From a bacterium (GTDB lineage Bacteria; Electryoneota; Electryoneia; Electryoneales; Electryoneaceae): 64,000 bases of DNA. Location of the stretch: positions 18,164 through 82,163 of the forward strand of contig JANQEY010000080.1 in assembly GCA_028278125.1 (NCBI GenBank), written 5' to 3'. Positions 49,801 to 56,994 of the stretch are shown here, piece after piece. Every line of letters begins with the position of its first letter. Positions within the stretch are counted from its first letter, which is position 1. The notes beneath the pieces are model-generated. The model saw only the letters and a list, made by a program, of their open reading frames with translations. It was not told the origin of the DNA and did no database searches. The position numbers and the translations under genes were made by a program.

Positions 49801-52006
49801 AGGCGCAAATGGCACGGTGAGGACCTACGAGGGGCACTGGACCCACGGTGTGCTCATCGACACCGAGAAGTTGACCATCGACGGGAACTCGACATTTGTT
49901 CACACCTTCAATTGGACCCCGACTAACGACGGCATCGTCAATCTCCATACAAGGATCGTTGGACAGGACCCTTACGATGTCAATACATCCAACGACTTTA
50001 CCTCGAGGGAGATCTATGTCTACGGTAGACCCGATATGTCAGTGACCGAGGACAACGTCACCTACGATGAGCGGGCGATCGTCAACCAGACGACACAGAT
50101 ATCGGTGGATGTGAACAACCTCGATGACCATCCAGACAGCTCCAATGTCACCGTTAAAATCTATCAATGGGACCCGGACGTGAACGGGACCTTGATCGGA
50201 AGGAGAACGATATCGCTGATCGGGGGCGGGAATGAACTGCTGGTATTCAACTGGACACCGTCGATGGTAGGGGATGTCACGGTCTATGTCGTACTAGACC
50301 AGATATCTCCGTTGGACTGGAACATCTCGAACCACCAGATAACGTTCGATGTTAGGATCGTGAGCGCGCCCGATGTAGCGATCGATCTCGATAAGGTGAC
50401 AATTGATTACGATGTCTGGGATTATGATAACATCACGCTTACCGTCCCTGTTCGGAACCTGGATATATGGAACCACAGCATCTCCGGCAGGCTGACCGTC
50501 CACGATGGCGATCCGACCACGGATGGAGGGTTGATAGGCGCCTCGAACTTCAGCGTACTAGGAGGATCCTCCGAGAGGTTTACCTTCAATTGGTCGACCT
50601 ATGAATTCGGACCACACAGGCTTTTCTTCAATATCACAGGGGTCGAACCTGACGATGTGGACTGGACCAATAACAACGTGAGCAAGTGGTTCACCATCTC
50701 ATCGCCCAAATGGCCCGATCTCGGCATCAATGGGACCGATATCAAGTTGAATGACAAGGCGTACCTGAACAGCACGATCACCATCCAGGTCGAGGTGCAT
50801 AACTTCGGAGAGGGTAACGCCACGAACGCCGCGGTCTCGTTCTACATGGACGAGATCGAGGAGATGAAGCGGTTCCATACGGCGCTGGTCACCATTTCGG
50901 GGAAAGGGTCAGCCTTCGTCAATGCCAGCTGGACCGCTGGACCCCGGGGCAACCGAACGATCTTCGTCGTCGTGGACATGGACGATGAGATCATGGAGCT
51001 CGATGAGAACAACAACAACGCTTCACGGGTCCTGCAAGTTCAGGTCATAAGCCTCTTTGTCTCTGGATCGGATATCAGATTCAACGGTACGCTGAGGGCG
51101 AAGGAGAACGTGACCGTCCTGGTCTCCGTACACAACGACGGTGATACCGATACGATGGCCCAAATCGTCCTTTACGACATTGCCACAGGAAAGGCCATTG
51201 GTAAACGCGAAGTAGATGTGTATGCGGATTCCAACGACACGGTATCGTTCATATGGATGCCGATGGATGACGGGAACTACACTTTACGGGCAGAGGCGAC
51301 ATCACTCGGGGGACTCGATCATGATACTTCCGATAATGCCGCTACGAGGACAGCCGCCATAGTACCTCGCACCAGGAAAGGCGACGACAAGGAGCCAGTG
51401 ATCTCGGCGATCGGGATCATCAGCATCGGTATCCTGGGAGCCCTGGGTGCTGTATTAGCAACCGAGAACGGCCGCTGGACGATCTTTCTGCTATTCATCC
51501 CTCTCTATACCAGGGAGAAGACAGCCAAGCACCCGCTGAAGCATCCTAAGAGGAAGGACCTCTGGGACCATATCCGCCTCAATCCCGGCTGCACCCTTAA
51601 AGAGCTCCAGGTAAGATACGAGCTGCCGAACGGGACGTCTATCTATCATCTCAACATCCTCGAGGACAACGGATTCGTCAACTCGCTGAGGGATGGAACG
51701 CATAGACGTTTCTATCCGCATGTCAGCAAGCTTCCCCCGTCAGAGGCATCGCGCATCTACCCCGAGGGCACGCCAACATACAACGTCGGCGGCGTGCAGT
51801 TGAGCAGGTTGCAGTTCCGGGTATACGAGATCGTCAAGGATAACCACGGCATTTCACAGGTCGAGGTTGCCGAGAAGCTTGGTGTCTCGAGGCAGGTCGT
51901 TAGCTACCACCTTGGGCTGTTACAGGATGGAGAGATAATCAAGGTGAGGAAGTACGGGAGACGGAACGCGTATTACGTCAACGGGTTCTACGGGCGGGAG
52001 AAGTAG
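46808..52006 (+). CDS. Transmembrane sensor with CARDB/beta-propeller ectodomain and winged-helix tail
   Basis: 1732 residues. A signal anchor (about 15-36) is followed by CARDB-type beta-sandwich domains. The first two are interrupted by TolB/PD40-like propeller segments (QYSPNGSFIAYRNN, then PRWSGDGKLITYFSK; second copy QYSPDGRYIAYRWY, then PRWSGDSKLICYYSK). At least five further CARDB-like domains follow to about 1500. A membrane helix (ISAIGIISIGILGALGAVLA) precedes a basic PLYTREK junction and two winged-helix domains (GTSIYHLNILEDNGFV; VAEKLGVSRQVVSYHLGLL). Inference: an external signal is passed straight to DNA. Confidence 0.82.
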   Translation: MFAMLGVGKSKGHRQAMLLVIALLLPSFFIVPGAVSPDRREIGPGSGTTHYGDPVDYIDLGVFSDGIDVEGNATVGLPVNVTVRVDSFSEAMANKVLIYDESEYTYSFPQYSPNGSFIAYRNNDYAGDGQVEVHRIDYDGSGHKRLTTYGAEYSPRWSGDGKLITYFSKQGTDPYYQVWVMDWDGGNKTRLTDGNISNQSCDISQDGRTIIYRVIRNGYKELRMKIWNGTEWTGDDDQYLFDIRNMAIFGQNDSVIVFDRNDTGSPYRNLWIAYMNGSWSNEPRFERLTNTSFNETALSVSPEGILSYRSLEGGNPQGDLWLLDMRTGDRVRMTNATNLGDKNTYPGGGFSSDGERYVSILDDDNDNKTEIWQLNVTAKAEVHLYEGDPSEGGIFIGNENVAAWGSLSTYAEFQWTPYFPGERKLYAELMNVTPVDGNASNNVATLTVNVSIGPYPDLGIAEDGITTSDQPQTGKPITVQVDVDNIGNVSRTSHILLDESDFNYSDPQYSPDGRYIAYRWYNSSGDGQFEIVRITADGKNETHLTSEGSDYMPRWSGDSKLICYYSKKDTFPLYGGRVMEPDGSNNTLVTEHGSYHAPARDLSSDGRSMLYTVNSAADAELWIKTRPGNDWGSASDTYLYDVRGLTIFGQTDNVIYAPVRADNETDWNIWRLTPNGSWSEGVEAERLTTSTYNHTPTSTTNTGLLAYHSREGGPKGDAWFLDTYTGETVKITNALNLTNGVVLPRGGFSSDGSKFIVSLDEDGDDNTELWELNATVTAKLSLYEGDPEKGGRLLGSKNLAAWEDLTSHLAISWVPDTPGNHSLYAVIEDQSRYDPNPYNDIAVLEVQVRGPHIVVDGGSFSITENATVNMTSTAWINVENVYGTSIKWNGSLNIYDGDPELGGFRIGVEDVSFDGIASDSLSFEWVPESPGDHDLFFNLTGVYTELMNMSAENVSVSTHVRGIPDLAVFNESITVLNPVVGLPAEVTINISNLDRWDIGANGTVRTYEGHWTHGVLIDTEKLTIDGNSTFVHTFNWTPTNDGIVNLHTRIVGQDPYDVNTSNDFTSREIYVYGRPDMSVTEDNVTYDERAIVNQTTQISVDVNNLDDHPDSSNVTVKIYQWDPDVNGTLIGRRTISLIGGGNELLVFNWTPSMVGDVTVYVVLDQISPLDWNISNHQITFDVRIVSAPDVAIDLDKVTIDYDVWDYDNITLTVPVRNLDIWNHSISGRLTVHDGDPTTDGGLIGASNFSVLGGSSERFTFNWSTYEFGPHRLFFNITGVEPDDVDWTNNNVSKWFTISSPKWPDLGINGTDIKLNDKAYLNSTITIQVEVHNFGEGNATNAAVSFYMDEIEEMKRFHTALVTISGKGSAFVNASWTAGPRGNRTIFVVVDMDDEIMELDENNNNASRVLQVQVISLFVSGSDIRFNGTLRAKENVTVLVSVHNDGDTDTMAQIVLYDIATGKAIGKREVDVYADSNDTVSFIWMPMDDGNYTLRAEATSLGGLDHDTSDNAATRTAAIVPRTRKGDDKEPVISAIGIISIGILGALGAVLATENGRWTIFLLFIPLYTREKTAKHPLKHPKRKDLWDHIRLNPGCTLKELQVRYELPNGTSIYHLNILEDNGFVNSLRDGTHRRFYPHVSKLPPSEASRIYPEGTPTYNVGGVQLSRLQFRVYEIVKDNHGISQVEVAEKLGVSRQVVSYHLGLLQDGEIIKVRKYGRRNAYYVNGFYGREK

Positions 52007-52069
52007 TCGTTCGTTGATGGTAATCCTTTTATTCAGAACATAAATTCCAGATTTGCAGGGGAGAAGAAC

Positions 52070-52753
52070 ATGGACTGTCCGAGGTGCGGAAGGGCGGCTG
52101 AGCATATTCCGGAATACGACCGATGGTACTGTTGGAGCTGCAAGGATTACGTACCGAAGGACACCGGTACAGGATCGAAAACCCCATGTTGTGATATATG
52201 CGATCGTCCCGGCGAACCTGTACCGGATGACCACGCCTGGTACTGCTGGGATTGCGGCAGGCACTTCTTTCCGAAGGGATCCACGGGCCCTCCGGATCCA
52301 AAGAAGGGTTCGAGGGCCGAGAAGAAGAAGATATTCACGTTCAGGATCAAGGTCTCCTTCATGCTGGGCCTGGTGATCGGATTGTTCATCTATGCCGCAT
52401 TGATCTATTGGGTCATATACGATGGACCTGCCCAAGGACTTTGCGTTGTCCCGGGTGTGATATCCGTAACAACGCTCCTTCTGTTCTTCTATTGGCTGCT
52501 GAAGGTCTCTAAGCATCGGTGCCCCGAATGCAGGGTCTGGGATGATTATCGTGTGCTCAAGAAGGAGGTAAAGAGTAACTACGAAACCAACTACTTCATG
52601 CCAACAAAGGGTTTGATACTCCCCATTGGTGTCCAGAAACGGAATGTTAAGCACGCGGTTGGACTGATGAAATGTAAATGCCGGGCATGCGGAACGCGAT
52701 ATAATGTGAAGTTCCATGATAAAAAGGATAGGGGGAAGATGTGGTTGCCGTGA
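52070..52753 (+). CDS. Zinc-ribbon membrane protein
   Basis: 227 residues. The N-terminus carries two similar zinc ribbons (CPRCGRAAEH with YCWSCKDY; CDICDRPGEP with YCWDCGRH). Two membrane helices follow (about 103-127 and 130-147), then a third Cys-rich cytosolic module (HRCPECRVWDD with CKCRACGTRY). The likely role is a membrane-bound adaptor. The next gene is a shorter paralog. TGCAGGGGAGAAG precedes both start codons, so both probably arose by duplication. Confidence 0.7.
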   Translation: MDCPRCGRAAEHIPEYDRWYCWSCKDYVPKDTGTGSKTPCCDICDRPGEPVPDDHAWYCWDCGRHFFPKGSTGPPDPKKGSRAEKKKIFTFRIKVSFMLGLVIGLFIYAALIYWVIYDGPAQGLCVVPGVISVTTLLLFFYWLLKVSKHRCPECRVWDDYRVLKKEVKSNYETNYFMPTKGLILPIGVQKRNVKHAVGLMKCKCRACGTRYNVKFHDKKDRGKMWLP

Positions 52754-52860
52754 AGGGCACACACACCTGGTGGCATCCATGGTGTACAACTCTCTATTAC
52801 CACTAAGGAAGTTTTTTATCTGCACAGACTGATTCTATCCAATAGCAGGGGAGAAAGGTA

Positions 52861-53367
52861 ATGGATTGCTACGGCTGCGGCAAACCAGCGGACTAAATCA
52901 AGGAATATGACAGATGGTATTGCTGGAACTGCGAGAAGTATCTTCCGAAGGATGAACCGACGGGTCAGAACCAACGTAAGGGAAAGAAGAAAATGGCCTC
53001 GGGAAAGAAGCTGAACTACAGGAGGATCATCCTCTTTCTCGTCGGACTGCCTGCCGCATTCATCATCGAACCGGTCCTCTTCGGATTGCTCCTGGCATTG
53101 GGATGCATTATCGGCCCGATCTACCTCTGGTGGTGGCTCTCATTGGAGAAGTACAAGTGCCCCAGCTGCGGTCTGAAGAACAACTACACCGTGGTTAAGG
53201 AGGTCATCACGGACAAGGGCCGGAAGCACGTGGTCACATATGACGGCAAGTATCGTGAGGTCGAATACGAGGAAGGATACAAGACCTGCGTATGTGACAG
53301 ACGTCATTATAGATATCCCGTTCATTTTGTATGGAGATCGGACCGATCGTTCCTTGGTCATCGGTGA
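52861..53367 (+). pseudogene. Zinc-ribbon membrane paralog with in-frame TAA
   Basis: ATG 52861 opens MDCYGCGKPAD, then TAA at 52894-52896. The frame continues with IKEYDRWYCWNCEKYLPKDE, exactly matching the paralog's IPEYDRWYCWSCKDYVPKDT. Thus one codon breaks the zinc ribbon. The rest (from ATG 52993, 124 residues) keeps two membrane helices and a CPSCGLKNNY module and could still be made as a truncated protein. Confidence 0.7.
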
Positions 53368-53399
53368 TATCGGTTATTCTTTTTGATTATTAAAAATAG

Positions 53400-53427
53400 G
53401 CAAAGAGACCTCCAAAACGTTTATAAC
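53400..53427 (+). promoter_or_regulatory. Shared promoter motif, copy 2
   Basis: GCAAAGAGACCTCCA followed after six bases by TTATAACT. It aligns base for base with copies at 46748 and 53443. Confidence 0.55.
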
Positions 53428-53442
53428 TAAATTATCAGAAAG

Positions 53443-53470
53443 GCAAAGCTTCCTCCAGGGTTCTTATATA
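53443..53470 (+). promoter_or_regulatory. Shared promoter motif, copy 3
   Basis: GCAAAGCTTCCTCCA followed after six bases by TTATATAT. It is the closer of two tandem copies upstream of the beta-helix gene at 53547. Confidence 0.6.
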
Positions 53471-53546
53471 TTTCGCAAGGAGTAATATTGTATACCTCGA
53501 AGCGGAGGTATATGTGAGAGCAATAAAGATATGTAAGGTGTGTTAG

Positions 53547-54437
53547 ATGAAACGAACTGATATAATAATTTGTGTAGTAATCATAGGTTTCGCTATGATT
53601 GCACTAAGTACGGCAGGCAGTAATACAATAACTGTAAAACAAGATGGTAGCGGAGATTATGTTACCATACAAGAAGCTGTAGATAATGCAAATCAGGGTG
53701 ATAATATTCTAATATACACAGGTACCTATACGGAATCAGTTGTTGTTAGTGGTGTTGTTCACGCAAATGATCTGAGGATTAAAGGAATGGGCCACGTCGT
53801 TATTGAAGGTGATGGGATAATTGGCGGTGATATTGGAATTTATCACTTATTGGGCCATTCGGGCCTTGAAATAATCCATATTGACTTTGTTATGTGTAGT
53901 AAAGGATATTCTGGTTTTTCGGTGTCAAGAGTTAGATTTGATGATTGCATGTTTGATTCTTGTATTGATTCTGGGATTAGTTGTGGAGGAGTTCAGGGCT
54001 TTGGGATACGGGACTCTGTAGTTAAAGGATGTGGAAACGGTATACTCTTGGCCACGGTTGATGGAGATGCTGATCTATATGATGAGATTTTTCGATGTTC
54101 AATTCGTGATAACTTTGGATTTGGTGTATCAATGTCAAATTCTCAATTTATGATGATTGATCAATCTAATATTGAAGCAAATGTTGATATTGGTGTGAAT
54201 ATTGGATCTGGGTGTTTTGGAAGTTATGTTAGATATAATAACATCCACCAAAATGCAGGAGGGGAATTCGGACAACAGGGATCCGATAATTCAGGAATAA
54301 CCTGGGATATGAATTTCTATAGTGGATATATCGGAGAGGACGCCGATGGGGATGGATATGGGGACACGCCTCACTACCTACCTCCACTTGGTATAGATCT
54401 TCATCCAAAGATGACATATTATCGGTATTCGTATTAG
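53547..54437 (+). CDS. Secreted right-handed beta-helix protein
   Basis: 296 residues with a signal peptide (about 6-24). The mature start GSGDYVTIQEAVDNANQGDN is the classic opening of pectate-lyase/NosD-like parallel beta-helix proteins. Repeated strand turns follow (FDDCMFDSCIDSGISC; GIRDSVVKGCGNGILL; YVRYNNIHQNAGGE). The end has an Asp-rich DADGDGYGD, as in many NosD-like surface proteins. There is no C-terminal anchor. It is AT-rich compared with neighbours, so it may be acquired; its promoter copies the 46.8-kb motif. Substrate unknown. Confidence 0.8.
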   Translation: MKRTDIIICVVIIGFAMIALSTAGSNTITVKQDGSGDYVTIQEAVDNANQGDNILIYTGTYTESVVVSGVVHANDLRIKGMGHVVIEGDGIIGGDIGIYHLLGHSGLEIIHIDFVMCSKGYSGFSVSRVRFDDCMFDSCIDSGISCGGVQGFGIRDSVVKGCGNGILLATVDGDADLYDEIFRCSIRDNFGFGVSMSNSQFMMIDQSNIEANVDIGVNIGSGCFGSYVRYNNIHQNAGGEFGQQGSDNSGITWDMNFYSGYIGEDADGDGYGDTPHYLPPLGIDLHPKMTYYRYSY

Positions 54438-54691
54438 AATGAATGATGAGCCATGATATCCCTTTCATGGCTCTCTTTCTTTTTTATATTAACACCATAT
54501 TTTTACTAGCGTAAATATTGAATTGGGGATTACGAGATTTATTTCACTGATGGTAATTAGCATTGGTGATGAGATAATCGTATCTGTTATCTTGGAATCA
54601 TAGGCCTTATGTTATCATAATAATCTTTGTTTAGAAACAACTCAAACACTTAATATACCCCCTCCCACAATCCCCAGATTAACTTCACCAG

Positions 54692-54768
54692 GCAGGTGTA
54701 GTCTAGTCTGGTTATGACTAAGGCCTTCCAAGCCTTAAACTCGGGTTCAAATCCCGGCACCTGCACCA
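54692..54768 (+). tRNA. tRNA-Gly(UCC)
   Basis: Acceptor GCAGGTG pairs with CACCTGC (54758-54764), followed by discriminator A and encoded CCA (54766-54768). The anticodon arm AAGGC-CTTCCAA-GCCTT gives anticodon TCC. The T arm CGGG-TTCAAAT-CCCG is normal. No intron. The last acceptor bases and CCA are also the left arm of the first hairpin of the downstream element. Confidence 0.95.
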
Positions 54769-54927
54769 TTTCCTTTACGTCAATGTGAATACGCTACAGG
54801 AAATGGTGCGTGAAGATGCTTGGATACGAGGCGGATCTAAGACGAGAGATGCCTGAATACGATCCGCCTCTGTCCCGCAGCGACTTGCTATCGTCAATGA
54901 TAGACGTCGCTGCGGTCCCGACACCTG
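54763..54927 (+). repeat. tRNA-3'-linked three-hairpin element, copy A
   Basis: Three hairpins in order: I, GCACCATTTCCT (54763) with AGGAAATGGTGC (ending 54809); II, AGGCGGATC with GATCCGCCT (54829-54869); III, CCGCAGCGAC with GTCGCTGCGG (54875-54915). It ends in TCCCGACACCTG (54916-54927), an 11/12 copy of TCCCGGCACCTG from the tRNA-Gly 3' end 164 bp earlier. Copy B has the same layout with different paired arms. Not a known family to me. Confidence 0.75.
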
Positions 54928-54995
54928 AATACGCCCATCATTTTCTTATATGAAATCGGTATTCTAACGATAAGCCGGGATAATCCTTGCCTTGT

Positions 54996-55073
54996 GCTCC
55001 CGTAGTGTAGCCCGGCCAATCATTCTGGCCTTTCGAGCCAGGGACATGGGTTCGAATCCCGTCGGGAGCACCA
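54996..55073 (+). tRNA. tRNA-Glu(UUC)
   Basis: Acceptor GCTCCCG pairs with CGGGAGC (55063-55069), then discriminator A and encoded CCA (55071-55073). The anticodon arm CTGGC-CTTTCGA-GCCAG gives TTC. The T arm GGG-TTCGAAT-CCC is normal. No intron. The body closely resembles archaeal tRNA-Glu. Confidence 0.95.
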
Positions 55074-55235
55074 TTTCTTTCACGTCAAAGGGAGAGTGTT
55101 CTCAAGAAATGGTGCAACAGATCGCTTGAATACGCTGTGTTCTTTGAACAGAGATCGACTGGAGTCGAACACAGCTGGCCCGAGGTACCTCGTTGGTCGT
55201 CAATGAATGGCGGCACCTCGGTCCCGTCGGGAGCA
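55068..55235 (+). repeat. tRNA-3'-linked three-hairpin element, copy B
   Basis: Same plan as copy A: I, GCACCATTTCTT with AAGAAATGGTGC (55068-55115); II, GCTGTGTTC with GAACACAGC (55134-55175); III, CCGAGGTACC with GGCACCTCGG (55180-55221, one mismatch). Gaps between hairpins are 18 and 4 bases, as in copy A. It ends in TCCCGTCGGGAGCA (55222-55235), a perfect copy of the tRNA-Glu 3' end 165 bp upstream. Confidence 0.75.
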
Positions 55236-55286
55236 TGTAGGGAAAATGCTTAACATACGAGAAACGCGTAAGGATAACCGGTTACC

Positions 55287-55664
55287 ATGATATCCGAAGC
55301 GACGACAGGGACCTGGGAGGCCCTGATGAGCTCCAAGAACGCGGTCCTTGTAATGTTCTACACCACAACGTGCCCAAGCTGCGCCGCGATGAAGTCGGTC
55401 TTCGAGGAGCTGTCCGATGAGTTCATCGACGACGTCAAGTTCGCACGTGTCAATGTCGAGCAGGAGGCGATGCTTGCGCAGCAGTTCGGTATCATGGGCG
55501 TTCCTACCTTCAAGTTCTTCTGCAAGGGGACGGCTGTTTCTGAGCTCACTGGTCAGATATATCCAGCTCTCCTGAGGAGATCTGTCGAGGACATGCTCGA
55601 GCATGGTGGCGAGTGCGCGACCAAGCAGACGAAGGTGTCGTGGGACGTCTCGCCGTATGCGTGA
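55287..55664 (+). CDS. Thioredoxin-like protein
   Basis: 125 residues with a thioredoxin fold. The active site is CPSC (Cys29 and Cys32, in YTTTCPSCAAM) instead of the usual CGPC, and the cis-Pro is in GVPTFKFF. No signal peptide, so cytosolic. The CPSC site and extended C-terminus suggest a specialised disulfide reductase or a glutaredoxin-like role. It could recycle the ArsC-like enzyme at 11.8 kb, though nothing links them directly. Confidence 0.85.
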   Translation: MISEATTGTWEALMSSKNAVLVMFYTTTCPSCAAMKSVFEELSDEFIDDVKFARVNVEQEAMLAQQFGIMGVPTFKFFCKGTAVSELTGQIYPALLRRSVEDMLEHGGECATKQTKVSWDVSPYA

Positions 55665-55752
55665 TTGGGAGCGTTCCAACTTTTACCCACCCGATTTAAA
55701 TGGCTTAAGGGCCATATGATATTCCCATTATCCCGCAAGAGGTGATCTTGAC

Positions 55753-56184
55753 ATGGAGATGATATCTGACGAGATGAGGGCCGAGATCGAGGGCCTTTTC
55801 GAACAGTTCCAGACCGTGCTTCTCGCGACCGTAGATGGGGACAGGCCACGGGTCCGGCCGGTGACCGTCGCAGGGTTGGAGGAGAAGAGATGGATCCTGA
55901 CCGACACTGAGGCTGCCAAGATAGATCAGATCAGGAGCAACCCCAGGATCGAGCTCGTATTCACGATCCCGGAAGGAGACAACACAGGATACCTGCGAGC
56001 CCTTGGAGAGGCGAAGATCGAAGAGGACGCTGCCATCAAGGCGAAGATAGCGGAGCAGACGCCCTACTTCGCCATGTTCTGGAAGACCCACGAGGATCCG
56101 GCTTACGCCCTGCTCGACATCGTCATCGACGAGATCGAGTACATGAAGCCGGGTCAGATGATCCCTCAAAGATACAGATACTGA
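55753..56184 (+). CDS. Pyridoxamine 5'-phosphate oxidase-like flavin-binding protein
   Basis: 143 residues with a split-barrel FMN-binding pattern: VLLATVDGDRPRVRPVTVAG, then ILTDTEAAKIDQIRSNPRIE and LRALGEAKIEED. This superfamily includes PPOX, heme-utilisation and general-stress proteins, which bind flavin or F420. The small size and absence of PLP residues suggest a pyridoxamine oxidase-like reductase rather than true PdxH. The substrate is not determinable. Confidence 0.8.
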   Translation: MEMISDEMRAEIEGLFEQFQTVLLATVDGDRPRVRPVTVAGLEEKRWILTDTEAAKIDQIRSNPRIELVFTIPEGDNTGYLRALGEAKIEEDAAIKAKIAEQTPYFAMFWKTHEDPAYALLDIVIDEIEYMKPGQMIPQRYRY

Positions 56185-56279
56185 TCGGCTTACGGACCAC
56201 TATCAAGTACGGCACTCCCCGTACGCCAGTGCCGCACCTGTTGGTTAGATCAAATAATGAACAGAAGGGAGGAGGATCG

Positions 56280-56561
56280 ATGTTCGTTCACATGTCGATA
56301 CACAGCGTGAAGGAAGAGTACGAGGAACAGCTTATCGCATCGATGCACAGGTTCGGTGCTGCCATGAAGGACCAGGCAGGCCACATCAGCGCCCATACGC
56401 TCAAGGACGAGTCCACGGGGAAGCTCATCGGCCTTGCCATGTGGGGGTCGAAGGAGGAATGGGAGGCGGCGAGACCGGCAATGTACGCCGCGGTAGAGGG
56501 GGACGATTTCGACACCTGGGAGTCGGCCCCTACGAAGGTATTCCACCTCCTTGAGAAGTGA
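56280..56561 (+). CDS. ABM-domain (antibiotic biosynthesis monooxygenase-like) protein
   Basis: 93 residues from ATG 56280, which has GGGAGGAGG just upstream; an earlier in-frame start at 56229 has none. The pattern FVHMSIHSVKEEYEEQLIAS, GHISAHTLKDES and LAMWGSKEEWEAARPAM is a dimeric ferredoxin-like ABM fold. Such proteins are small monooxygenases or binding proteins. Probably cytosolic; substrate unknown. Confidence 0.75.
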   Translation: MFVHMSIHSVKEEYEEQLIASMHRFGAAMKDQAGHISAHTLKDESTGKLIGLAMWGSKEEWEAARPAMYAAVEGDDFDTWESAPTKVFHLLEK

Positions 56562-56741
56562 TCAAGGGACCGATCACGGATGGTTATCAACGTACAGGCC
56601 AGTATCAACGAGGTTCCGGGAGGGTTCAAATTAGTAAAAAGAGGGTTTCTTTAAATACTTCGATGGTGTTTTGTATGGTTACTTCCACAAAATATATAAA
56701 TACCACAAGTATCAACTACCAATACTGACAAGGTGAGGACC

Positions 56742-56885
56742 GTGCCACTACAATGGACCTGTGAAAAATGCGGGGCGATCAACATCCAGGAGATCTCCGC
56801 CTTCAACAGATACCACAGCCGAGAGAAGTCTACCTGTTCCAAATGTGGCGCGGAGAACCCCGACGGTTGGTACGCAACGGTCTGA
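56742..56885 (+). CDS. 47-residue zinc-ribbon protein
   Basis: A short gene from GTG 56742 with AGGTGAG just upstream and a TATA-like AAATATATAAATA about 50 bp before it. The protein has two CxxC knuckles (WTCEKCGAINI and STCSKCGAENP) spaced 29 residues apart, the layout of a zinc ribbon, and ends WYATV. Small zinc ribbons are common in archaea as nucleic acid or protein adaptors. Function unknown. Confidence 0.65.
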   Translation: MPLQWTCEKCGAINIQEISAFNRYHSREKSTCSKCGAENPDGWYATV

Positions 56886-56994
56886 TCACCGCCTGTTCAT
56901 TTTCAGACAAGCGATGTTATTGCTTCAGCCTGAAGGCTGCCTGGATTAATCATCCTTCGGAGAAAGCTTCGATCGGACGCGATTGGAGCGATCA

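Noticed and set aside
54763..55235. Repeats after the tRNAs as a CRISPR array or a simple terminator pair
   Set aside because: There are only two units, each adjoining a tRNA, with different arm sequences; CRISPR repeats are identical and regularly spaced. The structures are too long and complex for simple terminators.
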